Shown piece by piece: positions 35,500 to 48,439 of a stretch of 64,000 bases of DNA (position 1 is the stretch's first letter; each line of letters opens with the position of its first letter). Under the pieces are notes generated by a model that was not told the origin of the DNA, ran no database searches, and saw only the letters and a list, made by a program, of their open reading frames with translations. The DNA comes from Eucalyptus grandis (taxonomy: Eukaryota > Streptophyta > Magnoliopsida > Myrtales > Myrtaceae). Location of the stretch: positions 8,299,398 through 8,363,397 of the forward strand of contig NC_052618.1 in assembly GCF_016545825.1 (NCBI RefSeq), in the 5' to 3' direction. The translations under genes and the position numbers were made by a program.

Positions 35500-37440
35500 A
35501 GCTGATGCACCGATCATCTCTCAAAAGCATCCAAATTCATGTCCTTAATGGGTGTCCTATTCTTGCCATAACCATGAATCATGGAATTTCAAGCAAATGC
35601 ATTCTTCCCGGAAACTAACATTTGCTCATTCCATAGGCGAAACTCGAAATCGCAGTGTTCCAAGAGCAATCATCCCTGTATGGCATGTACATAAGGGATC
35701 CAGAGACTCACCCACCGCTCCCATCCTCATGTATCCTTCCATCATCGTTTTCCGAGTGAAGTTATTCCTATGAGTTTCGACCAAAAAAAAAAAAAGTTAT
35801 TCCTATGAGGCATATCGTCAAACAGTCACCATGCATTATCCGTTTGACCGAACATGGTTTGCGAGCATGACGGTGCAGTTCGAGTCTTCGAGAGACTAAT
35901 TACCTTCTCTTGAAAAAGCATGTAGGAACAAAGCATAAGGAGGCCTTCATAACCAACCGCAAATTAGGACAGACCATGGCAACTTAATTCTCGACGATGA
36001 GTGGCAGTGACAGAGGTGAAATCTAGAGCTGGAACAGCGAATACCGAACTGAACAAGTGTTGGATCTCTCTCTCTCTCTCTCTCTCTCCGGCGTTTCGTC
36101 AAACGTGTGGTTACCCCAATGAGGACATAAGAACAGAGCAACCGCGCAGGACAGAGGTAGACCTTTATGGTCGAAGAAGAGATTCAAACTTTCTCAATCA
36201 GAACAAACGGCGACGAGGATGCATTGATGAAGAAAACCCAGCAACGGATAGTCGGCATGACGACGAGATCATCGCAACGCCCAGGCGCCAAGTCACACAA
36301 TAGGATCGGAACACGAGGTTTCTGCCACCGCCATCACTTCGGAACCTCTGGCAAGCTTCTCAGGCTCCTAATCTTGAAACCATTTGCTTCGTCGATTCCT
36401 TGAATCCACTGAATGATGACGACGCTAGGTAACCATGGAAATCCAGCGATGGAATCGCCCGGGATACTCAGATGCGACGCGAAACGGATCCAAGATGCAA
36501 CCAAGGATTAGTCAGGTGCGCTGTGAAGATAGATCATCCCATAATCTGTTACAGTAAATTTCCAGTAACGGGTTTTTCTTTTTACATGGTAAAAAAGTGG
36601 TTCGTATTAGCTAATAAAATTAGGCAAGTGGATAAATGAATTCTAACATGACTAACCCGTTGCTAATTGATTGGCCATTGACGTGGCAATTAAGCACCGA
36701 CCAAAAAAAAAAAAAAATTGTGGCAATTAAGCAAATCCTCTGTCATATGACAAAGATGACAAATAGGTAAATACATAATTTGCTCACAATTTGCCACCTC
36801 AGCATGACAACCTAAAACACACCATCCTCTAAGCATCTCCCATTTCCGTTCTTTTTCTCATCCAAATATGTGAAACTGCCGTTTCATTCCATTTTTTTTT
36901 TTTTTTTAATTTCAAGTTTCAAAATTGTATCTAACGTTGGAAATGATTCCTCCATCCACCATTTAGTTTCCATCCTCATACAATTTAAAATCTTGGAATC
37001 TTAATCCACAAAGTTCATTTTTTGTCCAAGATTTTCTGGCACTGATACTACAAAGATGATGCTAGATAGTAGGAATTCAGTTCTACTCAATTAGATATTC
37101 TCTCTCTACTTGCTTTTCCAGTTAAACTTGTGGAAATTGCACAAGTTGCATCTGCTTTGCTGTGTTTAAGCACATTGGATGAATATTGATTTCATTAGTA
37201 AATCTGAAAGAATTTTTTCTTTCCTACATCTTACGGGTCTGCATATGTAGACGTGCCATTTAGTATTCTACTTAAATAGAAGCTGGACTTCCGTCGGAAA
37301 GGTGGATCTTAGGGATTGTAATGGTGTTTCTCCATTACTTGTAAAGGTTGTAATGGTTGTGGTTTCCCGAATTGTACGAATATTTTAAATTGTTGAGACA
37401 ACTGAAGTGACTTTGCAATTAGCATTTCTTGTGTTAGTCA
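35500..37440. other. no gene seen; (CT)n tract at 36064-36089
   Basis: It holds a short CT microsatellite, several A-rich runs and open frames without recognisable domains. The region 36000-36500 is more GC-balanced than its surroundings and could be a decayed exon, but no motif supports this. Confidence 0.4.
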
Positions 37441-37730
37441 TCATTTGTTGATCAAGAATGAACTCTGCGGACTGTCCCTGGCGATTTTGAAGGGAACGCA
37501 TCAAGGGAAGCATGCCAATCGTGGCTCTTAAATATTCGGACTGATCATAGCTAGCGAAGCTCCTGTACTACCCCACAACGTGGCTCGAGAAAGGTCTTTG
37601 CCTGTCAAGCTGCATCTCAGAGAGGAACTACTCTAAAGGAAGGAGATGTCTGTGTTTTCGATCTTGTTAGCATTGATACTATTGAACTTAAAGTATCCAT
37701 TTTCAAAAGGAATGTCAAGACTTAGGCGTA
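37440..37730 (+). pseudogene. B3-domain (REM-like) relic, C-terminal half
   Basis: It ends LKEGDVCVFDLVSIDTIELK with VSIFKRNVKT and a stop near 37720. The upstream half aligns with 34140-34310 (cattt gttgatca.., tggac/ggactgatca.., cgaggaa-type phrases) but is broken by stops. It resembles the copies at 24.1 and 34.3 kb. Confidence 0.65.
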
Positions 37731-38199
37731 AACTTTGGTATGCCTACAGAAAATTCTATTCTTCGCTATATTTTGTTTTGTTAATCAGGTCAAAGAAAGC
37801 AAAACTCTCTGCTGCAAGTAATCGAATGGTGACGTATTTCCTGATGTTTTTCGGAAAGGGGTGGACATTACACCTGGACATTGCATCTTCCAAATACCAG
37901 GTACGTGTGTGACTAATTTCCAACATCTTTGCGCATCGCGTGTTCATTCGACAAATAAAAGGTCATAAGCAATCCTTATCTCACGCCAATATGGAGAGCT
38001 GATCAGCAACAAAGACTTTAGCATATTCCGTGAACTTGAATTAAGGATAACTCTTGCAAGCCATCGATTACACAAGAGGAAGTTTAGATAAGATGGCTAA
38101 TCTTCACCTTTTCGCCTCACAAAATGGATGAATGACATCAATAGAACAGACTAATTATAAAACCATAAAATTTCCATAACTCATCGTCAGCAGGTATCC

Positions 38200-41010
38200 C
38201 GATGTTCTTTACCTTAGTGCTTTTAAAATTATGTAATAGCACCATCTGCCAGTGAACATGCTTGTGACCCCCCGTGTAAATCATTAGCAGTCGAACTACT
38301 TAGCAGGTTTTATGAGTCAGACACAGCTGGATCGAAAGAAACAGGGCTGCTCACCTTGCCATTTTTGCTGATGAGATTGCTGAAGAGGCCATTGTCCGCT
38401 CCATAGATGTGCCCATCTTGGAGTGTTTTGTCTCCAACCATATCTTGTTCTCCTCAGATTCTACGAGTCAGACACAGCTGGATCGAAAGAGACAGGGCTG
38501 CTCGCCTTGCCGTTTTTGCTGATGAGATTTCTGAAGAGGCCATTGTCCGCTCTATAGATGTGCCCATCTGGGAGCATTTTGTCTCCAAGCATCTCTTGTT
38601 CTTCTTTGTTGCGGGAGTTACTAGAGGGACTCTCTCAGCAATAACCAAGCCATAAGACCGATGTACTTCATCTGCTCCATAGTTCTGACTCCCAGGTCAC
38701 GCAACATTTGCAGTATCAGTCAATATGTTAAGCACTAATACAAATGCTATAAAATGATTAATGATGGAGTGGTTCTTTTAAGTAATTTAGATCACGTCTT
38801 CCTAAGAGGAGAACCTGAAGCTCTGCTTTAGTCATCAGCTTCATCTAGTAGTCCTATAAAATGTTTTACAATCTCTGAAACAGTTGCTTCTCACATTAGT
38901 ATAGTTTCTGACTTAAGGGAAAAATACCCAAGCACCAATTCCATACTACCTGTAGTCAACGGGCAAACCAAGCTCTACATTTGCTTCCAAGGCATCACGC
39001 CTATCTTCCTGCATGTTATAGGCACGTAATATGTGCCTTAAACCTATTCCTCTTCCTTCGTGCCCTCGGAGGTGGACCACATGCCCCTGCCGCCGCTTCT
39101 ATCTGTTACATCACAAGTGCAAGCTGGTTGCTGCTGTGGCATCTAGCAGATCCAGATATGTCTCCTGGGATGAATCCCGAGTGTACCCTAACAAGGACAT
39201 CCCAATCATCTCCAATGTTGCCCTGTTCAGATGATAAACAATAAAGTAAGAATCACATGATGGGAAATATTGCTGTCTGTAAGAGGACCTAAAATAGGAA
39301 AAACTAAGATACTGCTTTTAATCAAAATCATGGCATTCCTATATCAATTGCAGACACATACAGGAACTATAAGAAAGAATTATTGTTCCCAGCAGTTCAC
39401 TAATATCCTAAAAATCATTTCTCCTGATGTTAACTTTCCTGTCCAGACAACGTTGTTACCCAAGTAAGATAAATTTGGTACTTCAAATTATGATTGGCAC
39501 ATGATTAGACATTTTTTTTACATGTTTCAAAATACATTTGATGGAGTTCCACCCAAAAGATACCATCAATTTTTCAGTGGTGTGATTATTCATTGTCAAA
39601 CAAATCATGCGATGGAAGTACATGAGATGAAGTGCAAATGTAAGTTGAGTTGAAAAATTGGACTGCTACAAACAAGATCTTCAAAGTTTACAATTAATCC
39701 ACACAAAACTCTCTGTTCATTAGTTTCTGAATTCTTAAAACAGTTTTAGCAATTAACTGATAATTTATCTCAACTTGACCATTGTAATTTGCTCAATTCC
39801 ATCTAATATCGACCTACAGCAATGGGCTGTAAAAGGCCCGACATTGTTGGTAATCTTGCGGCAGCAGCACATTTAACTCATTTATCTCTTTTCTGGTGGT
39901 ACCCATAAATTTATGAGCAGTGAAACTTTCTTAATCACACAGTATAAGAAGCTTCTCAATATACAAGTCAGAAAACAATCTAGATGTTCTATCCCTATTT
40001 CCTGGTGATACTGCTGAGAATACACCTCAAAGTCTGCCTCAGTTAGCGGTCAACTGACATTCAGACATGAGTTTTGAAAGAGGTAAATACAAGAAAATGT
40101 ACATAAAAGTAACTGAGGTCACAGGCTCATTAACATAATTTGGCAAGAATCCTGGCCATTTATAACCATATATTAATCTGCTGAGAATACCCTCCCCGTA
40201 CTTCAATGGGAAAATATGTCCCGGCCTGTTGAAATCTCCAGGTTTTGGAATCTCTAGACGCAACAGCCAAAGTTGTCATTGGCCTGTCACGCGCTATTAC
40301 GCCCATAGTTGTCCATACTCTGCATCCTATAACAACTTTGCTTAACTACCATCCATTACAAGGTAAGAGATGATTAAAGATGATAACTAAGCTGATCGAA
40401 GGCCATTAGGAAATCAAGAATTCAAGAAAACAATGTTGTTCTACTGAACTAAGAAAGAAAGTGCACCTTATCTATCATTGGTCTCGAAAATTGATTATTT
40501 ACCGACTGTGGACAAGTAACAATCCGAAGTGTCTTCCTCTCCAAAGGGCCATTTCTTAAGAACATGAACGTCTAAGAGACCAAAGCAGAATAACAACAAA
40601 TACACGCCATAAGAAACAAAAGTTCAAATTATCCCTACCTGAAGAAACCAGTATCAGTCAATTATCTTCAACTATGTTTTGAGAGAAAAACTCAAGGATT
40701 GAAGTAGATTTAGGGGGATAAAAGCACATATCTCTTTCATGCTCACACGACCAATCCCAAAGCGCCATACTTCACCACGAAATGCCATAGCCTAAGGCAC
40801 TGCGATTATAAGATCACCCTCAATTCTGTCCGTCCTCATCGCCGACCGCCACTCCAAATCCGTAATCCGAAGCGTCTTGCTCTCCGGAATCACCGCAGTC
40901 AGATCAGACGAAAGACCAATTCGCGAAGAAGGGTCGGCCCAAAGCAGCATAATTGAAGGATTACGAGTTTCGGCAACCTCGGCATGAAACAAGGCCGCTC
41001 GGACCTTCGC
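38200..41010 (-). pseudogene. RIBA relic 3, intron-containing
   Basis: It is colinear with relic 2: 37950-40690 matches 27480-30680. Minus-strand parts in order are: N-terminal segment (41005-40870); IEGDLIIAVP-stop-AMAF (about 40830-40780) with the same stop as relic 2; GDFNRPGHIFPLKYGEG (about 40255-40190), after which about 600 bp present in relic 2 are deleted; GTP cyclohydrolase II GSARC..NQLAL (about 39170-39080); and a C-terminal tail. The tail region is tandemly duplicated with a 151-bp period (38310-38605). There are multiple stops. Confidence 0.75.
38310..38605. repeat. 151-bp tandem duplication inside RIBA relic 3
   Basis: Two direct copies start at gagtcagacacagctggatc (38314 and 38465), an offset of 151 bp. 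They share phrases such as caccttgcc/cgccttgcc and gccattgtccgctc. The matching part of relic 2 (about 27930-28070) is single. Confidence 0.9.
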
Positions 41011-41330
41011 CATGAAGGTCGAACACCGACTAGAGTTTGGATTTGTGGGGAATCTTTTAGCAGAAATGCAAGTGTTCTACAATCCCAGCATTAAAGCTGC
41101 ATGTTTACGCAGGTTAGAAGCTGCACAATCCAGGAAAATGGTTTCCCTCAGGGTACATATTTTTTTCTTCCGAAATAATTCACGATATTATTAAAAGATT
41201 CCATAAAAAGTTGGAGAGGACGGCCCGCTCAAGAGGAAGGAGGAGTATTCGAACGTTGGGCCAAGGAGATAAATCGAAATTGGGCCGAAGATAGTTGCGC
41301 TTCCTCAATTAAAGCTTTGCACCTCCCACC

Positions 41331-41620
41331 TCACGTCTTCTTCAGCGTTACGGCGACCCGAGCTCCGGCAAATTCTCTATCCTCGACTGAAAACGTTTCA
41401 AATCTCCGAGCAGGGCCATGGCTTCCGTCTGAAACGCCGACAAAACTGGGAACCTTCGTAGCAAGGCCATCCAGTAGAGCGCCCGACTTGTCGCGAAGAA
41501 TCTCCGAAATAGCTCCAACTGTTTTACCTAAAAAGAAAAAAAAAAAAGCTCTGTCGACATTGATTTTCAAGATACGCAGCTTCGGCGGGTTCCGATTCTT
41601 TGCCGATTGAGTCTTTTCTA
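41331..41620 (-). pseudogene. RNase H-like fragment (retroelement or host relic)
   Basis: On the minus strand the frame reads PPKLRILKINVDRAF, an insertion of a phenylalanine run from a T tract, then ILRDKSGALLDGLATKVPS. This is the INVDGA..LRD..G pattern of plant RNase H-like domains, common in LINE-type retrotransposons. No reverse transcriptase part lies next to it, so it is an isolated fragment. Confidence 0.5.
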
Positions 41621-42019
41621 TGTAACGTTTCAGACTTTGGTGAGTCCGTTTCCTGAAATTACTGAGCATTAGCACAACTAACCTCGTTTGCTCTCTCCCT
41701 CTCAATCATCCTATGGAAAGCAACCCTTTCGAATATTTAGATGGTGGTCCATTCGCGGTGGAGGAAAGGACGTGGAATAGGTAGATCAAATCAAGAAACT
41801 ATGCTGATAATAGCTTCCTGAATTGGTTGTTTAACGGTTATATTCTGCATTCCTTAGAATTATTTTTCGCTAAATCAAAAATTATTACGACCACGGAAAG
41901 GAATGCTCGTTTTCTTCTAAAATTAGTCAGTCTTTAGAGTACCAGAATTGAAATCAGATTCTATATCGGCAGATTGGGCAATACCGAGAAAAAGAAAATT
42001 AATGGCCTAAAAATAATTG

Positions 42020-42520
42020 TCATTTTGGGACTCAAGATGGACCATTCTTTTTAAGCCACATTTCCTGAATTTAAAAAAGAGAAAAACAAACGAACTTTAA
42101 CATGTCTGTCCGTTGAAACCACCGTTGGAAACTTGCATACGTGGCGGCTGACGTGTCACTATATATCTATTCAGCAGGCAGACCAACCAGGCAAAAGAAA
42201 AACATGTCGAATTCTGCATCCTAAAAGCGAGCATATGTCATTAAATAGAAAGAGTAGACGACTTTTAAAAGGAGTACCAGAGGAGGGCGACGGCGGGGAA
42301 GAGGAACCAGGGGACAGAGCTTTGCTTTTCAGTGGAGGAGGGGCTGCGAGCAAGTCGAATTTGAAGATTGGTAGCTGCGAGAACGCGCTTTGACCGATTG
42401 GAGTTTCGATTTGGGGCTTTTTTTTATTTATTTATTACGTCTACAATGCCCTGAATTCGAAACGGTTAGGGCTGTGCATTGTTAATTTGTGGGGAAAGTT
42501 CGAAGAGAAGAGGCTTCCTA
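42020..42520. repeat. duplicated segment shared with 26100-26500
   Basis: This is the counterpart of the segment described at 26100-26500, with the same order of shared phrases. It lies between RIBA relic 3 and the next B3 relics. Confidence 0.5.
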
Positions 42521-44359
42521 ACTATCGCGTCGTTTCCATTGATCGAGTTACAAGTAGATTCTCCATTTTTGTTGGAACATAGTAATTTTTTTTTTTTTAT
42601 CAATATCTCTCCTGATGGCAACGAGTGAAAGTGTGAGTGAGGTTGGTTTTCAAAGGGATTTTTAGTTTTTACCTCCATAGCTGATGGCAAGGACTCGAAA
42701 TGTCAGATTGTGGGGATGCTTCAATTAACATAATTCATATTCGCAAGCAACCAAGAGGTTTTGCAATTGGCGATATTAGGACCTAACCATTGCTTGTACA
42801 CTATCATGATGAACCGAAAAATCTAATATTTTGTTGATGCTTATGTTCAGTTTCATGGATGTCAGATCCTTTTGTTGTCAATGCATATTGTAAATCCTGC
42901 TATGAGATTTAGTAATTGCTTTCGATGCTTGGTCGTACATTTGCTTTGCAGAATGAAATTTTCGAATGGTTTAATCTCTGAAAGTTCTATTCACAACAAT
43001 GAAGTTATATGGATGTTGATGGCATGAAAGGAGAAGTTGAAGCAGAAGATTCGATGGAGGGGAGAGAGAATGTGAATCTCCAGTCAATAACAAATCTTGA
43101 GAAGAAGATTAGTAAGTGCATGTCTGTCAATATCAAAAACAGAGGAGAGGAGTCATCTGCGTCGCTCGACGTGGTGTTCTAATGAAAACAATGGCAGCTT
43201 CTTCCTTTGTTTTGATGATGGCGTCTACTAACGAAACTTCGATCCTTTTACTAATAAAACTCGATGCTTATTACTGTCTTATTTTGGTAACCGTTCCTCA
43301 ACATCACATATGAAATTACAGTGTACCTCGAGGAACGTTAACTCCCCATGCGTACAACACGTTGGCTCAAAAAATAGGCACGCTCTGCCTCAAAAAGCAG
43401 AGACTATCTTATGCCATGTAACACTACTTTTCTATGTATGTTGCCTCAAAAAACATCCAAAGTATCTCATACTTTGCATATCTTTCGATACCCAGTTTAA
43501 ATTGAGATGCATATTCAAATATCGTTCCTATTTCAAAAATAAGGTTCTCATGGCCACCACACCTTAGATTATACAAGGAGAACCTTTCTCAATTTTAACC
43601 CTCGTCAGCGTCACTATTTTTTAGAGTAACAGGTTCATCATCTCAGTTGTCATAGCTGTTATCTCCTCCTGTGGCATCAATAGGAAAAAGCAACGAAATC
43701 AAGCTCCATCGTTTTTATTATTTCCCTAAGATCCTTTCTATTTTGCCTAGCTACCTTATATTCCTCCTTATATGAAGAGTATTCCTCTTGAGAAGCAAGA
43801 TTACTGCTTTCCCTCTGGTCTTCTACTCTATCCCCTTGTAAACAAATTTGCGATTGCATGTTTGGTTAGATCACACTAATGGTTAAGATTATGATGTAAT
43901 GGCTGTTATGGTTATAACGTAACTAAGCTGTAAAACCTATTGCGCTGTTTGAAAGAGAGAGATAGGAGCAATGGAGATTGGTGAAGCGTGACGTTGGCAT
44001 GATGCGCCAGTAACTGGAGGGAGTGAGCGGCGATGGTGGTGTGAAGGTTAGACAAGTGCAACGCACACAAAGAGGGAGGCTGCGCATTTGCTGCGCCATC
44101 AATTAGATTTAAGGGTCTAAGTTACTGCAATTCTGCTGGTAAGTATCTCATATTTATGTCGATTGAGACAAAAACCAAAAGTGTCGCTTTAGGCTGCTTG
44201 CAAGGCTTAATTCGTCAAATTATCTCTAACCCACCTACTTTAAATAGTAAATCAATGATACATTCATGCTGGTGTCTTTAGAATGATAAATTTCCTTCTT
44301 TCCGAGTATATAGCCGAGATCAGACAATCTAGATGCCGTCCTGCACGTTAGCCAGTAAA
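42521..44359. other. no gene seen
   Basis: AT-rich sequence with only short open frames. A stretch at 43020-43110 reads as acidic, gene-like codons (MDVDGMKGEVEAED) and could be a scrap of a B3-gene linker exon. This is not strong enough to call. Confidence 0.4.
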
Positions 44360-44960
44360 TATGAATTGGACAACCCATTTTTCAAGGTGGTGATGTGATG
44401 AACTTATATTAGGAGAAGTTTTGAAAGGTCTTGGCTGTTAATTCACCACTGGACTATCTCAAATTCAATTATGAATCCTAACAACATATCTTGCCTCATA
44501 TTACCTTAGTCTAATGATGAATGGTAGTTTCTTCATCGTATTATATTTTGGTCACTTTATTTGGACTTGATCAGGGGTATGAAAAGAAGAATACGGTGTG
44601 CGTATGTATGTAAGTATCGACCCCTCTCATAAATAAATAAATGAAAGGAAGAGGTATTGACCCTGTTTAATTAGATGGTAGCATTGAAAAATTAGCAATT
44701 TGAAATGAAACGAAAGAGTGTTCCTCATGGATTCATCAAGTAGGACATTATGGAAGACAAACAAACTGTGACTCAGGTATCCTGACAGATCATGGCCGGT
44801 GGAGCCAGGGTTCTATCGACATGTCTCAGCGGGGTTCTTTTCTGCTGGCTGGTATCTATTTACGAGAGGAACACGCCTACGAGTAAGAGACATCTGCATG
44901 TTAGAGCTCATCAGTCGTGGTTTTTCCATGTTCAGAGCCTCCATTCGCAGTGTTTAGTTC
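44360..44960 (+). pseudogene. B3-domain (REM-like) relic, second-domain copy 1
   Basis: The first half near 44378-44430 reads DNPFFKVVM, then two stops, then TYIRRSF. The second half, about 390 bp on (44778-44950), is open: YPDRSWPVE, then SAGWYLF and DICMLELISRG. The gap fits an intron of a B3 gene. Arrangement and spacing match the next copy at 46.05-46.6 kb. Confidence 0.65.
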
Positions 44961-46029
44961 AGAACTCATTTTTCGCTGACTGAGATGCACATGGAAGTTT
45001 TGGCCTTTTGATGTATCAATGAGAAGCTCAACACGTTTATGACATTCCTTCTCTGGGGAGTATCTCTCATATTTGATGCTTCTTAAGGTTTCAAATCCAT
45101 CATGGCTCAACTTCAGCCTGCTCTTCAGGAAATAATTTGACATAGTTTGGTTGTGGAAGAGGGTTGCTATTACTATGGAGCAATACTGAAATGATCCTGC
45201 TCATCTCATCTACAGTTTGAAGAACAAGGGTATACTTCAAATAATGCCATCCCATCTTTGAGGTTATATTTTAATCCATTTCTAGTTGGAGGAAGTCTTC
45301 CAACCACACCTTTAATTGGTGAATTACAAATATTGATATCATTCACATGTCAATTTACTTGTAAATAAATGTGCATGATATTTATCTTTATAACTTATCA
45401 ATTCAATAAAACCGGCTGGAGGAAGTTTCCTCCAACTAGGGTCGGAAGACGTGGCCTATGATCTTGTAAATAGACTCTACCCAACACACGTGCATGAAAC
45501 GGTTATCGTACAGAATCCCCGATTCACGGGAATTGGATAATGGAGGCTAAGTTTTGATTAAAATATAACTTCATGTGCCCTCTTTAATATGTACTGATGT
45601 TTGACTCTTTTCGTTTGTCGTACAGAATTTGTGCCTTTCTAGGATTTCATTAGACCTTATAAATTATTCAAACAGTGCACAATCAGTCAGAGCATAAATA
45701 CTATAAAGCTTTATCATATCGTCAGTGAGAGTCTTCCTTAACAAGATTGCCTCCAGAACAGAGGCAAATTGCACAAACCACTTTTCTTGAGTGACTCCTG
45801 GTCAACTTATCTAAATCTTGATTTCCATCACTGTATTAGTTTCCATTCTGTGTTAAATCTTTATGGTGAGTAAATCAACTAACGAAAAGTTCAAACTGGC
45901 GTCATCTAAACATTTCATTTTTTTTGAAGAACAGAAGAGATCGGACGGTCTAGATTCAAAGCAAGCCATTCTGAGCAGGTTTTTGGTGGTCCTACGAGAT
46001 CGTGGCCTCTTCCTAGTTTTGAACTGGCC

Positions 46030-46610
46030 AGTGAATTTGACTCGGACCTTTTTTCAAGGTGGTGATTTGGCCATCTTATATCAAACAAGATATAGCAGTA
46101 AGATTTCCTAAGCTGATTGGATTTCTTTACGAAACTATCATTTACCTAGCATCTGTTCATGCCTATTTGTTTAAATAGACAAAGATCCTCTCTACCCTCA
46201 TGCTAGTTCTAAGCGCGGAGATTTGACATTTTGACTTTTGCCTGTCAAAGACTGTTGATTAGAGTTACCAAAACTACCATATCAATCTACATTTTGTTCG
46301 CTTGCTTGAATAAGGGGATGCTTCCCTAGTCTTTCTTTACCAAGCACGGGTTGTTCAAACATGTGTGGGCAGCATGTTCCTCGTAGGTTCATAATGCAGC
46401 AAATTCTGAAAATCAAGGAAATCGCTCCTCTCAAGCATTCCAACAGATCATAGCCGGTGAAGCTTAGGAGCTATCCACATGAGGCGATGCTCTCTTCTGG
46501 TTGGATCACATTTGGGAGAGGAACTTGCTTGAGTGTAGGAAATGTCTGCGTGTTCGAGCTTATATATAGGGATGATATCGTGTTCAAAGCCTACATTTTC
46601 AGCAGAGCAG
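46030..46610 (+). pseudogene. B3-domain (REM-like) relic, second-domain copy 2
   Basis: The first half reads FFKVVIWPSYIKQDIAVRFPK (from 46050). The second half reads NRS-stop-PVKL, SSGWITF, LSVGNVCVFELIYRDD and KAYIFSR (46435-46605). The stop replaces the conserved Trp of SWPV. The two halves are about 390 bp apart, as in the copy at 44.4 kb. Confidence 0.7.
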
Positions 46611-46949
46611 GTAGAAACTTCATTTACGTTGTTTGAGTGAAATTTTAGGCTGGTTATGGCGTGACATGAGTTCTATGCTAACGATCTTCATGGTCAATTA
46701 AAGAAACATTTGCACCGATAAAGTCTCTTAAAGTTCTCACTTTAACTGCAGCCAGGAACAAACAGTCTCAATGCAGAATGAACCATTCTGAGCCAGTACT
46801 TCATGATCCTACTCCTTCAATGCCTCTCACTACTCTTGAGCCAGAGAATTAAATTCGGAGATTCACTTCTTCAAACTAATGATACAACGGTCTCATTTTA
46901 AAAAAATTGTACAATCTCGAGCCTAATCCATCATTGCCATTTCTCAAGT

Positions 46950-47407
46950 TTGATTACAATCCATATCTATTGCAATTGTGCCAATTCAATCCTAAACATT
47001 TATAATTGTGACAATTCGAGTCCATCCGGCCAAAATTGGCCGGCCGGCATTGACATGGACACCCGGCCGTCCGACGAACGCTGATGTGGCATTTTTTCAT
47101 ATATATATATATATTTCGAATTTTTAATTTTTAATTTTTAATTTTTTTTCTTTTTTTCTTTTTTACTCCATCATCTTCTTCGCCACACAGCCAGCCGGCG
47201 TCGGCCGGGAGGCAAGGGCTGGCGATGGCGAAGCTTCCCGCCGGATCTAGCAAGGTCAGCCTTGCCAGCCAGCGAGGCGAGGCTCCACCGATCCGGTGAG
47301 CTCGGCCCTTGCTAGATCCGGGAGGGCCTCGCCTAGCCAAGGCGAGGGTCAACCTCGTTAGTGGCCGACGAGGCGACCTCCTCAATCGGAGAATCTACGG
47401 GTGGCTA

Positions 47408-47471
<64 letters not shown>

Positions 47472-47966
47472 GAAGTTGTGGGGCTCACTCGGAACCGTTC
47501 TCTCTCTCCGCCTCAATCCGTGCCTTGCGATTGTGCCTCTAGAGTGCGAGCGAGCGAGCAACTTTCGATCGCCGCCGCATTGTGGATAGCGGGCAAGGAG
47601 CCTCGCCCCCACTAGTGGCCGGCGAGGCTAACCTCGCTAGATCCGTGGGCCTCGCCCTCTCCGGCCCTTGCCTCTAGCCGGCGTCAACCGGCCGGAGGCG
47701 AAAGAAGATGATGGGAAAAAAAAGAAAAAAAAAGAAAAAAAATTCAAAAAATATTAAAAATTCAAAAAAATAAAAATATTTTAAAATGCCACTCCGGCAT
47801 TCGCCGGACAGCCAACGTCACGTTAGCACCGGCCGGCAAATTTTGGCCGGATGGACTGAATTGGCACAATTGTAAATGTTTAGGATTAAATTGGCCAAAA
47901 AAAAAAGTTTAGGACTAAATTGGCTCAATTGCAATAGGTTTAGGACTTTTTGGTAATTCTCCCAAT
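46950..47966. mobile_element. fold-back/MULE-like element with long inverted arms and GC-rich core
   Basis: The left arm (46951-47092) and right arm (47786-47966) are imperfect inverted repeats of about 140-180 bp. They share, in inverted form, gcaattgtgccaattcaatcc, ccatccggccaaaattggcc and gatgtggcat-type phrases. The right arm carries repeats of tttaggactaaattggc. Between the arms are A/T-rich blocks, a (CT)n tract and a strongly GC-rich core. It contains no transposase. Precise ends and a target-site duplication were not resolved. Confidence 0.65.
47410..47467. repeat. (CT)n microsatellite
   Basis: An uninterrupted CT tract of about 58 bp in the core of the fold-back element at 46950-47966. 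Confidence 0.95.
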
Positions 47967-48439
47967 CTTGCCTCAATATTGTTTTTCCCAGGTTGATTTG
48001 GTTTGTATAGGGAACCATATGACATGATAGTTTTCCTGAAGTAATTGTGGGGCATCCCCATGATGGAGTTAACGCGGAATCAAGAAAAAAAGAAGAAAAA
48101 ACAGTAGTAAAGATTGCAATGAGGTCCAGACTATTCATTCACTTGCATATCCTCGACAAGCTGCTCCATCACCATCTGAGTGAAAGGATGGACAGTCGCT
48201 TGAATTGAGTACTAACAGTTAATGGCAGTAATTTGTTTGAAAATGCCTTTTTAACATTGCGGCTTAAGATCGATGGGTTTCACGACCCTCTTCAGACTGT
48301 TGACTTAAGCTGGCCTTGTGTGCTTTCTTCCCAAGAGCGCATGCTTACATTATTGTCCTTCTTTCACCATACATTGGTTGTTCAAACATCTGCCCATGCG
48401 CAACATGTTCCCAATCAATTCACCAGGCAACATATTCAA

